The notes beneath the pieces are model-generated. The model was not told the DNA's origin, did no database searches, and saw only the letters and a list, made by a program, of their open reading frames with translations. Positions 10,549 to 21,719 of a stretch of DNA of 64,000 bases are shown one piece after another. Made by a program: the position numbers and the translations under genes. The stretch is from positions 121,957,050-122,021,049 of the forward strand of contig OX421961.1 of the NCBI GenBank assembly GCA_949128115.1, in the 5' to 3' direction. Numbering within the stretch: position 1 is the first letter of the stretch; the number at the start of each line of letters is the position of its first letter. Source of the DNA: Anaspis maculata. Lineage: Eukaryota > Arthropoda > Insecta > Coleoptera > Scraptiidae.

Positions 10549-11580
10549 AGACGGCAAAATACCTAGCGCCGGCCCGGCCCTGGGCGAAAACGGCCGGGAC
10601 CGCGACAACAATGGACATTATTAACCGCTATGCTGGGTGGCCCAGCCCTGGCCATGTGCACGGCGTTTTGGTGCAATTGTATATACGCCGACTATAGGTC
10701 GGATTAGGTCGGCATTGGTACAATAAATCAAACCAGAAGTCAGAATTGGTCGGAATTGGTCTAGAAATTTATACTTGTATAAAACTTAGTCGGATTTAGT
10801 CAGTATAGGTAGAAAGAGCCGACGCGGCCATTTTTTCTTCCAATATCAAAACAACAAGAAGAGGCCATGTTGAAGAAATGCCAATAAAAATCTTTGAAAT
10901 TATTGAATTCACCATTTTTGAACTCGAGAAACGAAATTATGGTGGCTATTGATTATTTAAGTATATATACATACTTCCTTGGTCTTCTTTTCTTTTGAGA
11001 AACGGTGTTTTATTTGATGAATGTTTAAATATAAAATTAAAATATTTTGAGAACAGCCAAACTTTTGGTGGGCGATGAGTATTTTCGACTTAAAACATAA
11101 GTACTTGTTCATCAGTAAAATTTTCTTCGCATCAAGTTTTCATATCAACCAATCACAAAATTCCATTTTTAAAGTTCAGATGCTCTGTTGTCTGTTATAT
11201 CTTATACAGCAACATATTGTATTGTGGTAGGTAGTTTTGGTCTGAATTTGACTGATGGTTGGATTAGGGAAACTTTACCGTCCTATATTTGGAGCTATAT
11301 TTCTTTAGTACAAAACAGGTTAAATAAAGTCCACCTAATGCGACTAGCATAAGTCGGATTAGGTACACGACAGGCGACTTTGGCTACACGTAGGTAAGAT
11401 GGTCGGATTTGGTCGAGTTTTGGTCGGCAATCACAACGTCGCGGATGCCAACGTCGTACCGACCCGCATTTCATTGACCAAATGGGTGCAAATGTGAGTC
11501 GCCTCAACGTCGCGCGGACGTCGGCTGCCGACCTCAGGTCGCGAATCGCAACGTTGGCCCGACGTCGGATTGCTACTTGG

Positions 11581-11684
11581 GTACTGTATGACTGTATTAG
11601 ACAAGTTGGTAGCTTAGACAAATCGGCAGCAGTGTCTCTAACTATCACCTGTGGGGATCCAGGTTCGAATCTTCCGGAGTACGC
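11581..11684 (+). other. tRNA-like SINE head with perfect B box
   Basis: TTAGACAAGTTGGTAGC resembles an A box and AGGTTCGAATCTTCC is a perfect B box. GTACTG at the start and GGAGTAC at the end could pair as a remnant acceptor stem. The spacing (about 65 bases between boxes) is long for a tRNA, so this is a tRNA-derived repeat. It abuts the right end of the CCCAAGTA element. Confidence 0.5.
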
Positions 11685-12079
11685 CAATAGAAGAACAACT
11701 TTTCTTAGGGAAAAAACGTGCTGTATAGATTGTAAAAATTAGTAAAAATAGGTGCGGAACCTCCTATGACATGAAACTATGTTGAAAAGTGGTGAAAAAT
11801 TAATTTTTATTTAAAAATACACATCCAAAATGCGACCTTATATGTACGTCAAAAAATGATATCTGCGAGATGTGGAATAGCGATGTAGACAGTATGTCAC
11901 ATTTGGACATCTTTGAGATATCTCCTTCATGTTCTAATTACCCGGACATAAGAGGTAACAGAGATGTCCACTTAACATCGCATAGACTTTTTTCGTTAAC
12001 ATCGCAATTGTAACTTGAACATCTAAGTGATGTCACAGAGATGTTTTCTTGCTGAGTGGGCGGCTAGCGAATACAGTGA

Positions 12080-12430
12080 TAAGTTACTGATTTTGGGAGA
12101 ACGTCGCGGCAATCACTTGCAGGCGGAACGCATTATTTACCCCCAGCAATCCCCTCAAAGAAAGCATCCCGATCGTATTTGATGATGAGAACAGAAGAAA
12201 GAGCCAGAAGGACCGGACAGGTAGCATCTGCATTATTACAAGCAGATCGCGGCCGCCCTCGTCATGTAAGGGTAACCTGATGCTGAAGAGGACGTTTTCG
12301 AACTGCTTCAGAATCAACAAGATCGAAAGGCTCACAAAGTTTCACTGGGACTGCATGCAGTTACTTTTTCCTCGAATACGGGTGGTCCCAAACTCCTATC
12401 GTCAAAGGAGCCTGACGGATGTTGATTATT
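12080..12430 (+). pseudogene. Decayed DUF4817-like transposon HTH region
   Basis: Pieces of a helix-turn-helix transposase N-terminus appear across frames: a segment reading PQRKHPDR, then MRTEERARRTGQVASALL and GRPRHVRV, then an acidic helix EEDVFELLQN, then a fragment RQRSLTDVDYY. This order (HPDR, a TG-containing segment, GRPR-HVR, EE--V, then an aromatic motif after Q-L) is what I remember of the DUF4817 family found next to DDE transposases in insects. Several frameshifts and stops break it and no DDE domain follows. It lies about 500 bases inside the right end of the 5926-12946 TIR pair, consistent with being that element's own transposase. The assignment is from recall. Confidence 0.45.
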
Positions 12431-13766
12431 ACACATGATTTGCAAGGATTCTTCTTTGGATTGTTAGTTCAGAACAAGTTAAATAAGTGAAAAAGGTGTG
12501 GCTTTTTTTAAAGTGAATTTCTTTCTGAGACAGCCTTAGTAACTCCTAAATAAAAATGGGAGAAACGCAGTTTTACAAATTTATTTTCTGAAGTTGAAGT
12601 TGTTGAAATTACGAAGAGGTGAGATCGGTAGCTATCAGCCAGTAGCTGTGCCAGTATAGGCACCAATATCAGCACCTACAAGGAAATGTCTGAATTGGCC
12701 CTGACCCTGACAATGACCGTTTCTATGATGACCATGTTTATATAGGAACAATCGTATTCTTACCCAGCGGTACGTATGTAGGTAAGCACGTGCCAGTCGA
12801 GCACGTTTGCCAAATCGACCGTTTAGTTTTTTGGCGATAACTCAATAAATAAAAGCCAAAGAATTTTTCTACAATTTTTTCCCGACTCTATGATGAATTC
12901 CCAGCAACGTACTGGAGACTTTATGCGCCATTTCTGGGACACCTGTATATCTAAACAAGATCTCATACCTCATAGTTCATAGTACTCCGGTGGATTAGCG
13001 CCTAAACTATACATTTTGTGATAAAGCAAAGGGCTTATGGATTTATATTCTTGAGACTGAACTGAAGTTAGTGAAGATGACAATTCCAGAAATGGCGCCA
13101 ATGAGTTTGGTGAGGCAGGTGACCTCAGAAGCCATCCAGGGCAGTAAAATAACCAAAATCTTCCATGTTACTCGAAGGCACCAAAATACACACATCAAAA
13201 GAATCTAGGGGACAAGCAAATTCAGACGATTTCTGATTGCCGTCAGCGATTTCATATCGGTTTTTAGTGTTCGATAGACCAATCCTTCATTTTCATGCCT
13301 TGTTTACGTCGAATACGAACAATGTTTTATAAAATTTCTACAGTGTGATCAATGGAACAGTCAAAAATAGCCGAAAGTTCAGTACGAGCCCGAATTCCGA
13401 AAAACAATTTTTCATGTATTCCAATATAGGCCAGTCAAATAAGGAAAGCTGGAGGGAAGAAACTGTTGGAGTTTTGGAAATTTGACAGTAATGTCCGGTA
13501 AGGTGTACTGTTAAACATACTAAAAGTCCCTAACTCTACCTATTGAGCTCGAGCCGCCATCTTGGAAAAATGGTCCTTCGATCCAGTTTTCTGCTTATAT
13601 TCCGCTAATCATCGGAGATATTCAACTAAGTTTAATAAAAAATCAAGGCTATATAATTGTCTACAAAAATAGTTTCATACCGATTTTTTTTCTCGTATCT
13701 GTTGATATTAATTGAATTAAATTAACAAAAAAAAAAAAGCGATTTTTTGCCTATGGCTAGAGATAT

Positions 13767-14010
13767 GGGGCCATATTCATACCTCGCTTTTAAGCTAAAA
13801 GCGCTATTAAAGCGATGCGCATTTAGGGGCATTTCTCATATTTCAGTGTTCAAAAATACAAATTAACTCGCAAATAATTTGCAATTAAGTACATACAATC
13901 GCTCCCAATCGCAATAATGTATTTTTGAACACTAAAATATGAGAAATGCCCCTAAATACGCATTGCTCTAATAGCACTTTTAGCTTAAAAGCGAGGTATG
14001 AATACGGCCC
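13767..14010. mobile_element. Palindromic MITE, GGGCCRTATTCATACC ends
   Basis: GGGGCCATATTCATACC at the left mirrors GGTATGAATACGGCCC at the right, with arms of about 100 bases (GCTTTTAAGCTAAAAGYGCT and more). The opposite arm of the host palindrome keeps the empty site (near 19011-19020), which shows that the inserted unit is this segment with a likely AT duplication. Confidence 0.85.
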
Positions 14011-15104
14011 ATTGTCTTCAAAATTTGTGGAGATGTTGGCAGTCTACATAAAAAAATTGCGAAAATATATATATATTTTTTTTAATTAAGCAAAAATTTG
14101 GTTTCCGAGTTGGACATTTCCAACTGGGCGGAGTAAAGGTTTCAATCGAACATCAATCAATTTTGATATTTACATATTGTAAGACAAGATTTCATCAGTA
14201 TTGTATTGTGCCTTCACGAGCTTCTGGAATACTCGATATGAATTAAACTAAAAGAATAATCTCTAAGTCCAAAAAGTGTTGTCGATTGGTTCTAGAGGAG
14301 ACATTTCGGAACAAAAGACATCAGCAAAGAATATACAGGAGGTCCAAAGGTTATTCAACTGTATATGAGCCCCATATTGGTGTGCCTTATCCAAAATAGT
14401 ACAAAATAATCAATCAAAATGTTAAAATCCACCCTGTATAACAAAAAGTAACGATACAAAATGGAAGTAGTAAAGCATACCTGGTGCCAAAAAATACAGC
14501 CTTCACATTGCTGAAAAAAGAACAAAATCAATTGATTTATTTGAAAGTTATTAGTCCTCAAACTTGACTTTACAAATTTCAGCCAGTCAAATAGGGAAAA
14601 GTAGAGCAAAGTAACTGTCGGAGTTTCAGAAATTTGACAGGGATGTTCGCCAAGGTATACTTATGAACATACTAAAAGTCCTCGCCCCTACCTGTTGCGC
14701 TTGAGCCACCATCTTGGAAAAATGGTCCTTCGATCAAGTTTATTACCATTCTTCCAAGATTGCGGCTCGAGCACAACAGATAGAGGCGGGGACTTTTAGT
14801 ATGTTTATTAGTATACCTTAGCGAACATCCCTGTCAAATTTTTGCAACTCCGACAGTTACTTCTCTCTACTTTTCCCCATTTGACTGGATAAAATTTGTA
14901 AAGTCAAGTTTGAGGACTAATAACTTTCAAATAAATCAACTAATATTGTTCTTTTTTTATACAGGGTATATATTAACATTTTATCAATATGGGGCTCATA
15001 TACAGTTGAATAACCTTTGAACCTCCTGTATATCCTTTGCTCATGTCTTTTGTTTCGAAATGTTTCCTTCAGAACCAGTCGACAACACTTTTTGGACTTG
15101 GAGC

Positions 15105-18100
15105 CATGGGCGCCCGGAGGGGGGGGCAAGGGGGGGCACTTGCCCCCCCCTGGCTCCGGAGCAGCTGAATAAATTCTTCCTTACGAAAAAAAATTTTTTC
15201 GAGAAAGGAAAAAAAAATTCATTTTCGAAAGAAAAAACTTTGAGAAGGTAATTTACATTTTCTTGAATTGTTAGAGCAATTTGAAATTTCATTAGGCTTC
15301 TACCTAAATTAGATAGCTACCCGTAAAGTCATAAAATAGGTAGATAGGTAGGTAGGTAGGTAACGATCTGCAATTTGTGCATTCCAGCTACCAGCTCCAC
15401 TGCCCAATATAGGGTGAAATGATTATGTTATTTTTTCCGTTTGGTATAAACACTGTGAAGAGCTTTGGATTAAAAGCAGTTTGTTATCAAAACATTTCTA
15501 GGAACTAGCCACTAAAAAGCTGGAGACTGGTGAGGGCAGAGGGCTGCCGCTGTGCCGCAGCGCTGCTTGCTCTACACTTGGTTATTCAGTTATCCAGTAA
15601 TTCAGTCGTTATTCAGTAATTCTGATTGCGGGTGGCGATTTACCGAGTTATTAAATTGTGTAATTTGTACTCATTCATTCGTGTTCCCGTGCCCTGCCAT
15701 TGTTTACTTATTTGTTCTTTGTGCCGTCGCGTTGTGCAATTTTTCATCAAGTAATATCTTGCGCCGTGCCATTGTTTATTATCATCGTTCTTTGTTTATT
15801 ATGGACCTAGAGAATGGATATAAGGAAATTTTTTAAACCGAGCAAAAGCAAAAAACCTCGGCTAGAACTAGAAGCTCCGACGCGTTTCATCTTCCGGCGA
15901 CAACGACAATGAGAACTTTGCAATTCCTCCTAGAGCTCTTGGGCCTCCTAGTGCTAATAATGTTAATTTCGGTGATAACACAACATCCGCCGAAAATGTG
16001 ACCGTTTCTTCTGGACCTCCAGACTTCCTGGCTCCTGGTGCCGGCCCTAGTCCAACTTTCGTGGAAATTTTACCAATTCCTGGATCTTCTACTTCCAGTG
16101 ATAATCAAGAATCTGACTATGGCCGAGGAGATGTCAATGGCCTGGACATTGGACATTTTCTCAATACTACTTGTGTGTCAGAGGAAATGCGTTTCAAGCT
16201 CCTCACGAAGTCATGGACGCCCGAGAAAAACTACGATTTCAAAAAAGATGCGCCTGGTAAAAGAGTTTTCCGGAGCCAGTGGTTGGATGAGTATAAGTGC
16301 ATCGCGTACTCCTCGAAGTTGAAAGGTGTTTTGTGTAAAAATTGTGTTTTATTCAAACCCACTGTAGAGCGTGGTCTCCAGGGTGGTTTCATAGTGCGTC
16401 CGTTCACCAAATATAAGGATTTTCACAGCAGCGTTAAAGCCCACCTACAATCAAAGTGGCATTGTGAGTCGGTGATCAAATCAAAAAATTTCCTTGATGT
16501 CTATGAAGGTAAGATGACAAATGTATTGCTTCAAATTGATCAAAATCGAAACAAAGTAATCGAAGCTAACCGCCTTAAATTGGTCCCCATTGTGAAGTCA
16601 ATTGTGTTTTGTGGTACGCATGATCTTCCTTTAAGAGGAAAGACTGATGAAAGCAGCGTCTTTAATGGCCTGCTGAAATTCCGCGTTGATGCAGGTGATG
16701 CCGTTTTGGAATCTCATTTGAAAACATGTGGGAGAAATGCCTCTTACATATCACATAGGGTTCAAAACGAATTCATCGGGATTTGCAGTGATATAATCCG
16801 GGACAATATCATCTCTCGAGTGAATAACGCCGTTTGTTTTTCCGTTTTGGCGGATGAAACGGCGGACATATCTGGAACGGAACAACTTTCATTAGGGCTG
16901 AGGTTTGTTGAAAGATCAGGCTCAAGTGGTGAGTTCATTATAAGAGAGGAGTTTTTGGGTTTCGTTCCGTTGGATGCTATGGATGCGAATACTATAGCAA
17001 CTACTATCTTGACTGCATTGGAAAAATTTGGAATCGATCTTTCACGATTAGTTGGTCAAGGATATGATGGATGTGCTGCTATGGCAGGAAAAACTGGAGG
17101 CGTACAAAAAATTGTCCAAAGTCAATTTCCGATGGCAAACTTTTTTCATTGTTCCTCGCACAAACTTAACCTGGTGATAAATGACTTAAATCAAGTGAAT
17201 GATATTCGCAATTCAATTGGAGTAATGAAAGAAGTCATAACTTTCTTCCGCGAAAGCATTTTGAGGAGAAGATTGGTGCCGAATATTCCGCTTTTCTGTG
17301 AAACTCGTTGGTCTGCAAAGTACAAGAGCATTCGAAAATTTAAGGAACACTTTCTGGCCATTTTGGAAGCTTTGGATGAATTGTCAATCCACGGCAATAA
17401 CGCTAACACGAAGCAACGGGCTTTTCAATTATACAATTCTTGTACTTCCTCAACTTTTGTCATTTCTCTCCACGTTATTGCCATTTACTCTGCGATATTG
17501 GAACCTGTCACTAATATACTACAGGGCAAAGATCAAAACCTTCTTTCTGTGAAAGAACAAATCGGCACACTGCTTTCTTTATTCAAAGAACACCGCGCCA
17601 GAGCTGAGCACGAGTTTGCGATAATTATGCGCGAAGTTAAAACCATAATGACCACATTAAATATGGAAGTAAAAACTCCTCGGTTAGTTTCTCGTCAAAC
17701 TCATCGAACAAATGTACCAAATACATCGGCCGAAGAATATTACAGAGTATCCATATTCGTGCCATACTTGGATTCTTTGATAACTTCACTCGAGGAGCGT
17801 TTTTCGACAGAGAATGAAGCAGCGTACTCTCTTTTCAATCTGCATCCCAAATTTATGAAAAATTTGGATCAAGAAGAGTTCTTTCGGTGTATAGCTAACA
17901 TCTATAAGAAGTACGAACCTCTTCTTGATAATTTACAGGCGGAAGCTAAAATTTGGTTTGAGTTTTGGAAAAATCAACCGGAAGAAAAAAAGGACAATTT
18001 ATTGTTCTTAAACCTTTTAAATGAGAGCGAACTCTTTTATCCGGCGGTTTTTAAAGCCATTTCAATCGGCAACACATTACCTTCAACGACCTGCACCGTT

Positions 18101-18766
18101 GAAAGGTCGTTTAGTTGTTTACGGCGAGTGAAGACGTGGTTGAGGTCAACCACAGGGGATGACCGATTGGCCTCTTTGTGCATGATGAGTGTACACAGAG
18201 ACCTGATACAGGAAATGGGTGATGATTATTATGAGAAAATCATTGATGCCTTTGGAAAGGACCCTAGAAGACTTCAATTCGCGTTTTCCTAAACTTAATA
18301 GGTAATCGTTAAAGACTGCAAAACAAAGCAATACTTGAAATTTTCTGAACCTCTGGTTTAAAACACCAGGGGTTGTTTCAACATAATGAACGAGTGTAAC
18401 AATTGACCTCTATATCAATCATGGCAATAATTGAAATTTTCTAAACCTCTGGTTTAAAACACTAGGGGTTTTTTCAAGATAATGAACGAGTGTAACTATT
18501 GACCTGGCTATTTAGAAGTAAATTTTTATACATTTTGTACAAAATTACAAATTTCAATAAATTTCTTCAAAGTTAAGTTTAATTTTCAAATATATTTCCT
18601 TATTTTTCGCACAATAATTATTATCACCATTATTATTATTATTCGAAAAAATTTTCGCCTGCGGCGCTAATCTAAAGGACTTCGCAAATTGGGCCAGGTA
18701 GGTATGTGACGTTCTCTAACTAAAGCTATTTGCCCCCCCCTGACAAAAATCCTGCGGGCGCCCATG
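15105..18766 (+). mobile_element. hAT transposon with 8-bp target duplication
   Basis: The 8-mer CTTGGAGC occurs at 15097-15104 and again at 18767-18774. Immediately inside are inverted ends CATGGGCGCCCG and CGGGCGCCCATG. The other arm of the surrounding palindrome (near 14263) shows the uninterrupted site. G-rich and C-rich runs follow both ends. The 3662-bp element carries one transposase gene in the plus direction, about 0.7 kb from the left end. Confidence 0.92.
15814..18292 (+). CDS. hAT transposase (ZMYM-like, DUF4371), one frameshift
   Basis: The protein cuts and pastes its own element by hAT-type DDE chemistry in the nucleus. The main frame is open from 15872 to the TAA at 18290. Upstream, in another frame, an ATG at 15814 starts MDIRKFFKPSKSKKP, the usual N-terminus of this family, so a single indel near 15880 separates start and body. 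Domains in order (numbering from 15998): a TTF-type zinc-finger region with LKGVLCKNCVLFKP and a KWH motif (about 80-160), and DUF4371 with LADETADISGTEQLSLGLRF (about 280-310). Then come GQGYDGCAAMAGKTGGVQ and FHCSSHKLNLV, and a C-terminal dimerisation region TTCTVERSFSCLRRVKTWLR (about 700-720). Candidate catalytic acids are the Asp of LADE, the Asp of GYDG and the Glu of TVERSF. There is no stop inside about 800 codons. The indel could be real or an assembly error. Confidence 0.88.
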
Positions 18767-20599
18767 CTTGGAGCTATTATTCTTTTAGTTTAATTCATAT
18801 CGAAATCGTGTCTTATAATATGTAAATATCAAAACTGATTCATGTTCGATTGAAATCTTTACTCCGCCCTGTTGGAAATGTCAAACTCGAAAACCAAGTT
18901 TTTGCTTAATTTAAAAAAAAAATGAAAAAATGTTTTCGCAATTTTTTTCTATCTCAACTGTCACGTTTAGCTTTTGATGTAGACTGCCAACATCTTCACA
19001 AATTTTGAAGACAATATCTCTAGCCATACGCAAAAAATCGCTTATTTTTTGATATTTTTTTTGTTAATTTAATTTCATTAATATCAACAGATACGAGAGA
19101 AAAATCGGTATGGAACAATTTTTGTAGACAATTTCATAGCCTTGATTTTTTTTATTGAACTTAATTGAATATCTCTGTTTAGCGGAATATAAGCCGAAAA
19201 CTGGATCGAAGGACCATTTTTCCAAGATGGCGGCTCGAGCGCAATAGATAGGGTTGGGTACTTTTAGTATGTTGAACAGTACACCTTACCGGACATTACT
19301 GTCAAATTTTCAAAACTCCAACAGTTTTTTTCCCTCAAACGGAAAAATTTGTTCTAAATTTACCTGGCCTAATAGCACAGTTCTGAAGACTGGTGCTTTA
19401 GCTCCAGTAACGTTTTTGAATTTTGGAAATCGAAGGTAAATTGCCAAAGATATTGATCATTTTGTGCCGCCATGTTGAACTTCCAAGAAAGTGATCCGAT
19501 TTCATTGAAACTTGGATCACACTCATGTCTGGTTTGAAGAATTGGAATTTCAAGATCAAATGTCTTTTTCGGTCACTTTCAAGCCGCCACATTGAACTTT
19601 TATGTAAATGATTAAATTCTAGTGTGTTTCAAGTTTCATTCAAATCGAATCATTCATGTAAAAAGTTCAATATAGCGGTCAACATGCTGGATTTCTATAA
19701 TAACCCCACAAGAAACACAAATAGGACTGCTTCCAACAAGAAAGGCGGCAACACGATACAAATTATCAATTTGTGATCATCTTCGAGCTTTTAAATAACG
19801 GCAACAAAAATTTTTATTCCTTCATACTTACGGATGGCTCCTGAGGTCGCCCGCCACACTAAACTCGTTGGCGCCAATTCTGGAATTGTCAAGTTGAGTC
19901 TCAAGGACGTAAATCCAGAAGCCCTTTGCTTTATCACAAAATGTATAGTTCAGGCATTTTCTGGGGCTAATCCACCAGACTATAGGGTAAGTATGCCGGT
20001 TAATCGACCACTGACTGTTCTCGTCCATTTACGTGTATAATACGCAAAATTAGGGAAATAATTTTGCAGCACTCAGCACTGCTTCTCTAACCGTGTTACC
20101 ATTTTCGGTGAGTTGTTAGATGTTTAGCCCTGTTTCTTGTTTTACGACGAGTTCTTCTTAGCTTCTTCCCGCCCAACACTCCTATTTTGCCCCTGGGTCC
20201 CGTTGGTGTGTTCTATCTTTCGTTTAGTACCATTTTCACCCCGGCGCTGAAAATACACTGCGTAGTTTTCCCAACTTTCATAATTTTTTTCTCGAAAGTT
20301 TGTGGATCTTCCGCAAAATTTCCTTTCAAAAACCTTCTTGGAATTCTTCCTACTTTTGGAATGATCCGAATCGCGGTCCCCTTTATGACACGGTCATCCC
20401 ATTTTCGATCACTTTCTCCATATAGAAACTGCTGGACAACGCAGTAGTTGGTATCGGAAAAATGGTTCGAATTTGGAGGCCAATATCTCTCGATTGCCGA
20501 TTGCTATTTCCGTTTTGTTTGTTGCGCGCACAAGCTTAATCTTTCCGTAACCCACCTTATAATAGTGAATATTGACATGTAACTTCATGTAAATTTTCT

Positions 20600-21699
20600 A
20601 CAGGGTGATACGTAAAATGGTGTAAAGTTGCAACGACTTCATCGTACCGCCATTTTTCAAAAACATTTTTTCCATATTCTAATACAAAAATCATGAAGTG
20701 TAGTGTGTTATCTTGAAGCATTTTGGATTTTACCCAGATCGGAAGTCGAACATTGACGATATAAATTTTTATGTTGAATGTTGCAGATTTACAAAACTCA
20801 GGCACAGCACAAGCACAAAAAAAATAACGTCCAGGGGGGCTTTACTTCACTCGGAAACTGAAGTTTCACATCGTTACCATGTTCAGGGGCTTAAACTTGC
20901 AAATAGAACACGTTTCACATATAAAATTCTGATGAAATTCTGACGGAATTTAACATACGAAAAACAGGCAGTGACAATCACTTAAAAAAGTACCCCCTGC
21001 TTGGCCCCACACAAAACATTCGGGTTGTGTTGAGAGTAAAATTGTTCTGGACTGTTCTACAAACAATCTTGCTCAGTGTCAACATCCATTCATCAAAAGT
21101 GACTTAATCTCGCGTGCCAACAGAGCAAATCTGTAATATTCAACATAAAAATTTATATCTTATAATGTTAGACTTCCAATCTGGGTAATTCCAAAACTGT
21201 TGTTTGGTATTCAATTGAAATTTTAGGTTTTCGGATAGGTAAAAACGAAACTTATCACAAGAAAGAAAAAAAGTATTGAGATAACAATGGCTCGGTGTGT
21301 TGGACGCCAGCATAGACGGTCGCGTTGTGCGCCGGTTATTTTATAATTTATCAAAAGGATTAATTTTCCCGTTCTACTTCAATTACGCGCTGTGCGAACA
21401 GTCTCCTTATTTGTGTGTGTGTATGTGTAACTGTCACCCCCTTTTACCCTTCGACGTCCGTGCACCACCAGAACAGACCATCCAAGAGCTCTTGGCTACA
21501 CGAGAAGACGCCGAACGTCAAAGTGAGTCCTTTGTCTTTTTTCCGCGCCTTTTTTTCGGGTGTATCCCCAACAACTGTTTAGATATAATACACCACACTT
21601 TATGATTTTGGTATTAGAATACATGAAAAAATGTTTTTTGACAAATCGGGGTACGATGAAGCCGGTGGAATTTTGCAGCATTTTACGTACCACCCTGTA
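20600..21699. repeat. TACAGGGTG palindrome or TIR element
   Basis: TACAGGGTGATACGTAAAAT at the left is mirrored by ATTTTACGTACCACCCTGTA at the right. A further block (ATGTTGAATGTTGCAGATT and its mirror near 21130) pairs internally. The interior 21280-21560 is unpaired and GC-richer, but shows no recognised domain. Confidence 0.75.
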
Positions 21700-21719
21700 G
21701 AAATTATACATAGTTTTCT

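Larger units (their letters stand above)
8781..10582. mobile_element. hAT-like ends CAGGGCCGGCGCTAGG
   Basis: CAGGGCCGGCGCTAGGCAT at 8781 faces ACCTAGCGCCGGCCCGGCCCTG at the right end (10561-10582). CAGGG-type ends are common in hAT elements. The flanking 8-mers do not match, so a target duplication is not supported. A LINE lies inside it. Confidence 0.5.
8328..11581. mobile_element. TIR element CCCAAGTA...TACTTGGG with TA target duplication
   Basis: CCCAAGTAAC at 8328 mirrors TGCTACTTGGG ending at 11581, and both ends are next to TA (8326-8327, 11582-11583), the duplication expected for Tc1/mariner-type or similar insertion. The inner flanks carry many CCAACGTTGG and CGACGTCGG palindromic words and the phrase ACCTAATGCGAC at 8590, 8738 and 11334. 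There is no transposase frame, so the element is non-autonomous. It was later opened by the 8781-10582 insertion. Confidence 0.7.
6390..12060. mobile_element. Second shell of the nest, CCCAYTCAGCA ends
   Basis: CCCATTCAGCA at 6390-6400 faces TGCTGAGTGGG at 12050-12060. Next to each end the sequence is full of short words such as GAGATGT, ACATC and GATGTCA (6400-6660 and 11860-12050), as expected for two halves of one non-autonomous element with subterminal repeats. No clean target duplication was seen. Confidence 0.5.
5926..12946. mobile_element. Outer shell of a nested element stack (TIR pair)
   Basis: ACAGGTGTCCCAGAAATGG at 5926 and its reverse complement ending at 12946 are the ends of a matching inverted pair of roughly 40 bases, both next to ATATAT. 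Close to the right end lies a decayed DUF4817-like transposase frame (12080-12430). I infer that both ends belong to one DNA transposon opened up by later insertions. The alternative is two independent solo ends in opposite orientation. Confidence 0.5.
12984..19990. repeat. Very large imperfect palindrome, interrupted by two transposons
   Basis: The centre is near 14742. Inner arms (14500-14740 and 14750-14965), middle arms (13430-14400 and 14965-19365) and a separate outer block (12984-13140 and 19830-19985) are inverted copies of each other. Examples are ATCTTGGAAAAATGGTCCTT on the left and its mirror near 19215, and CTTTGCTTTATCACAAAATG near 19925 with its complement near 13020. The left arm contains a 244-bp MITE and the right arm a 3.7-kb hAT element. 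Without them the middle arms are about 1.0 kb each. Arms differ by substitutions and indels, so this is not an assembly mirror. Confidence 0.85.
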
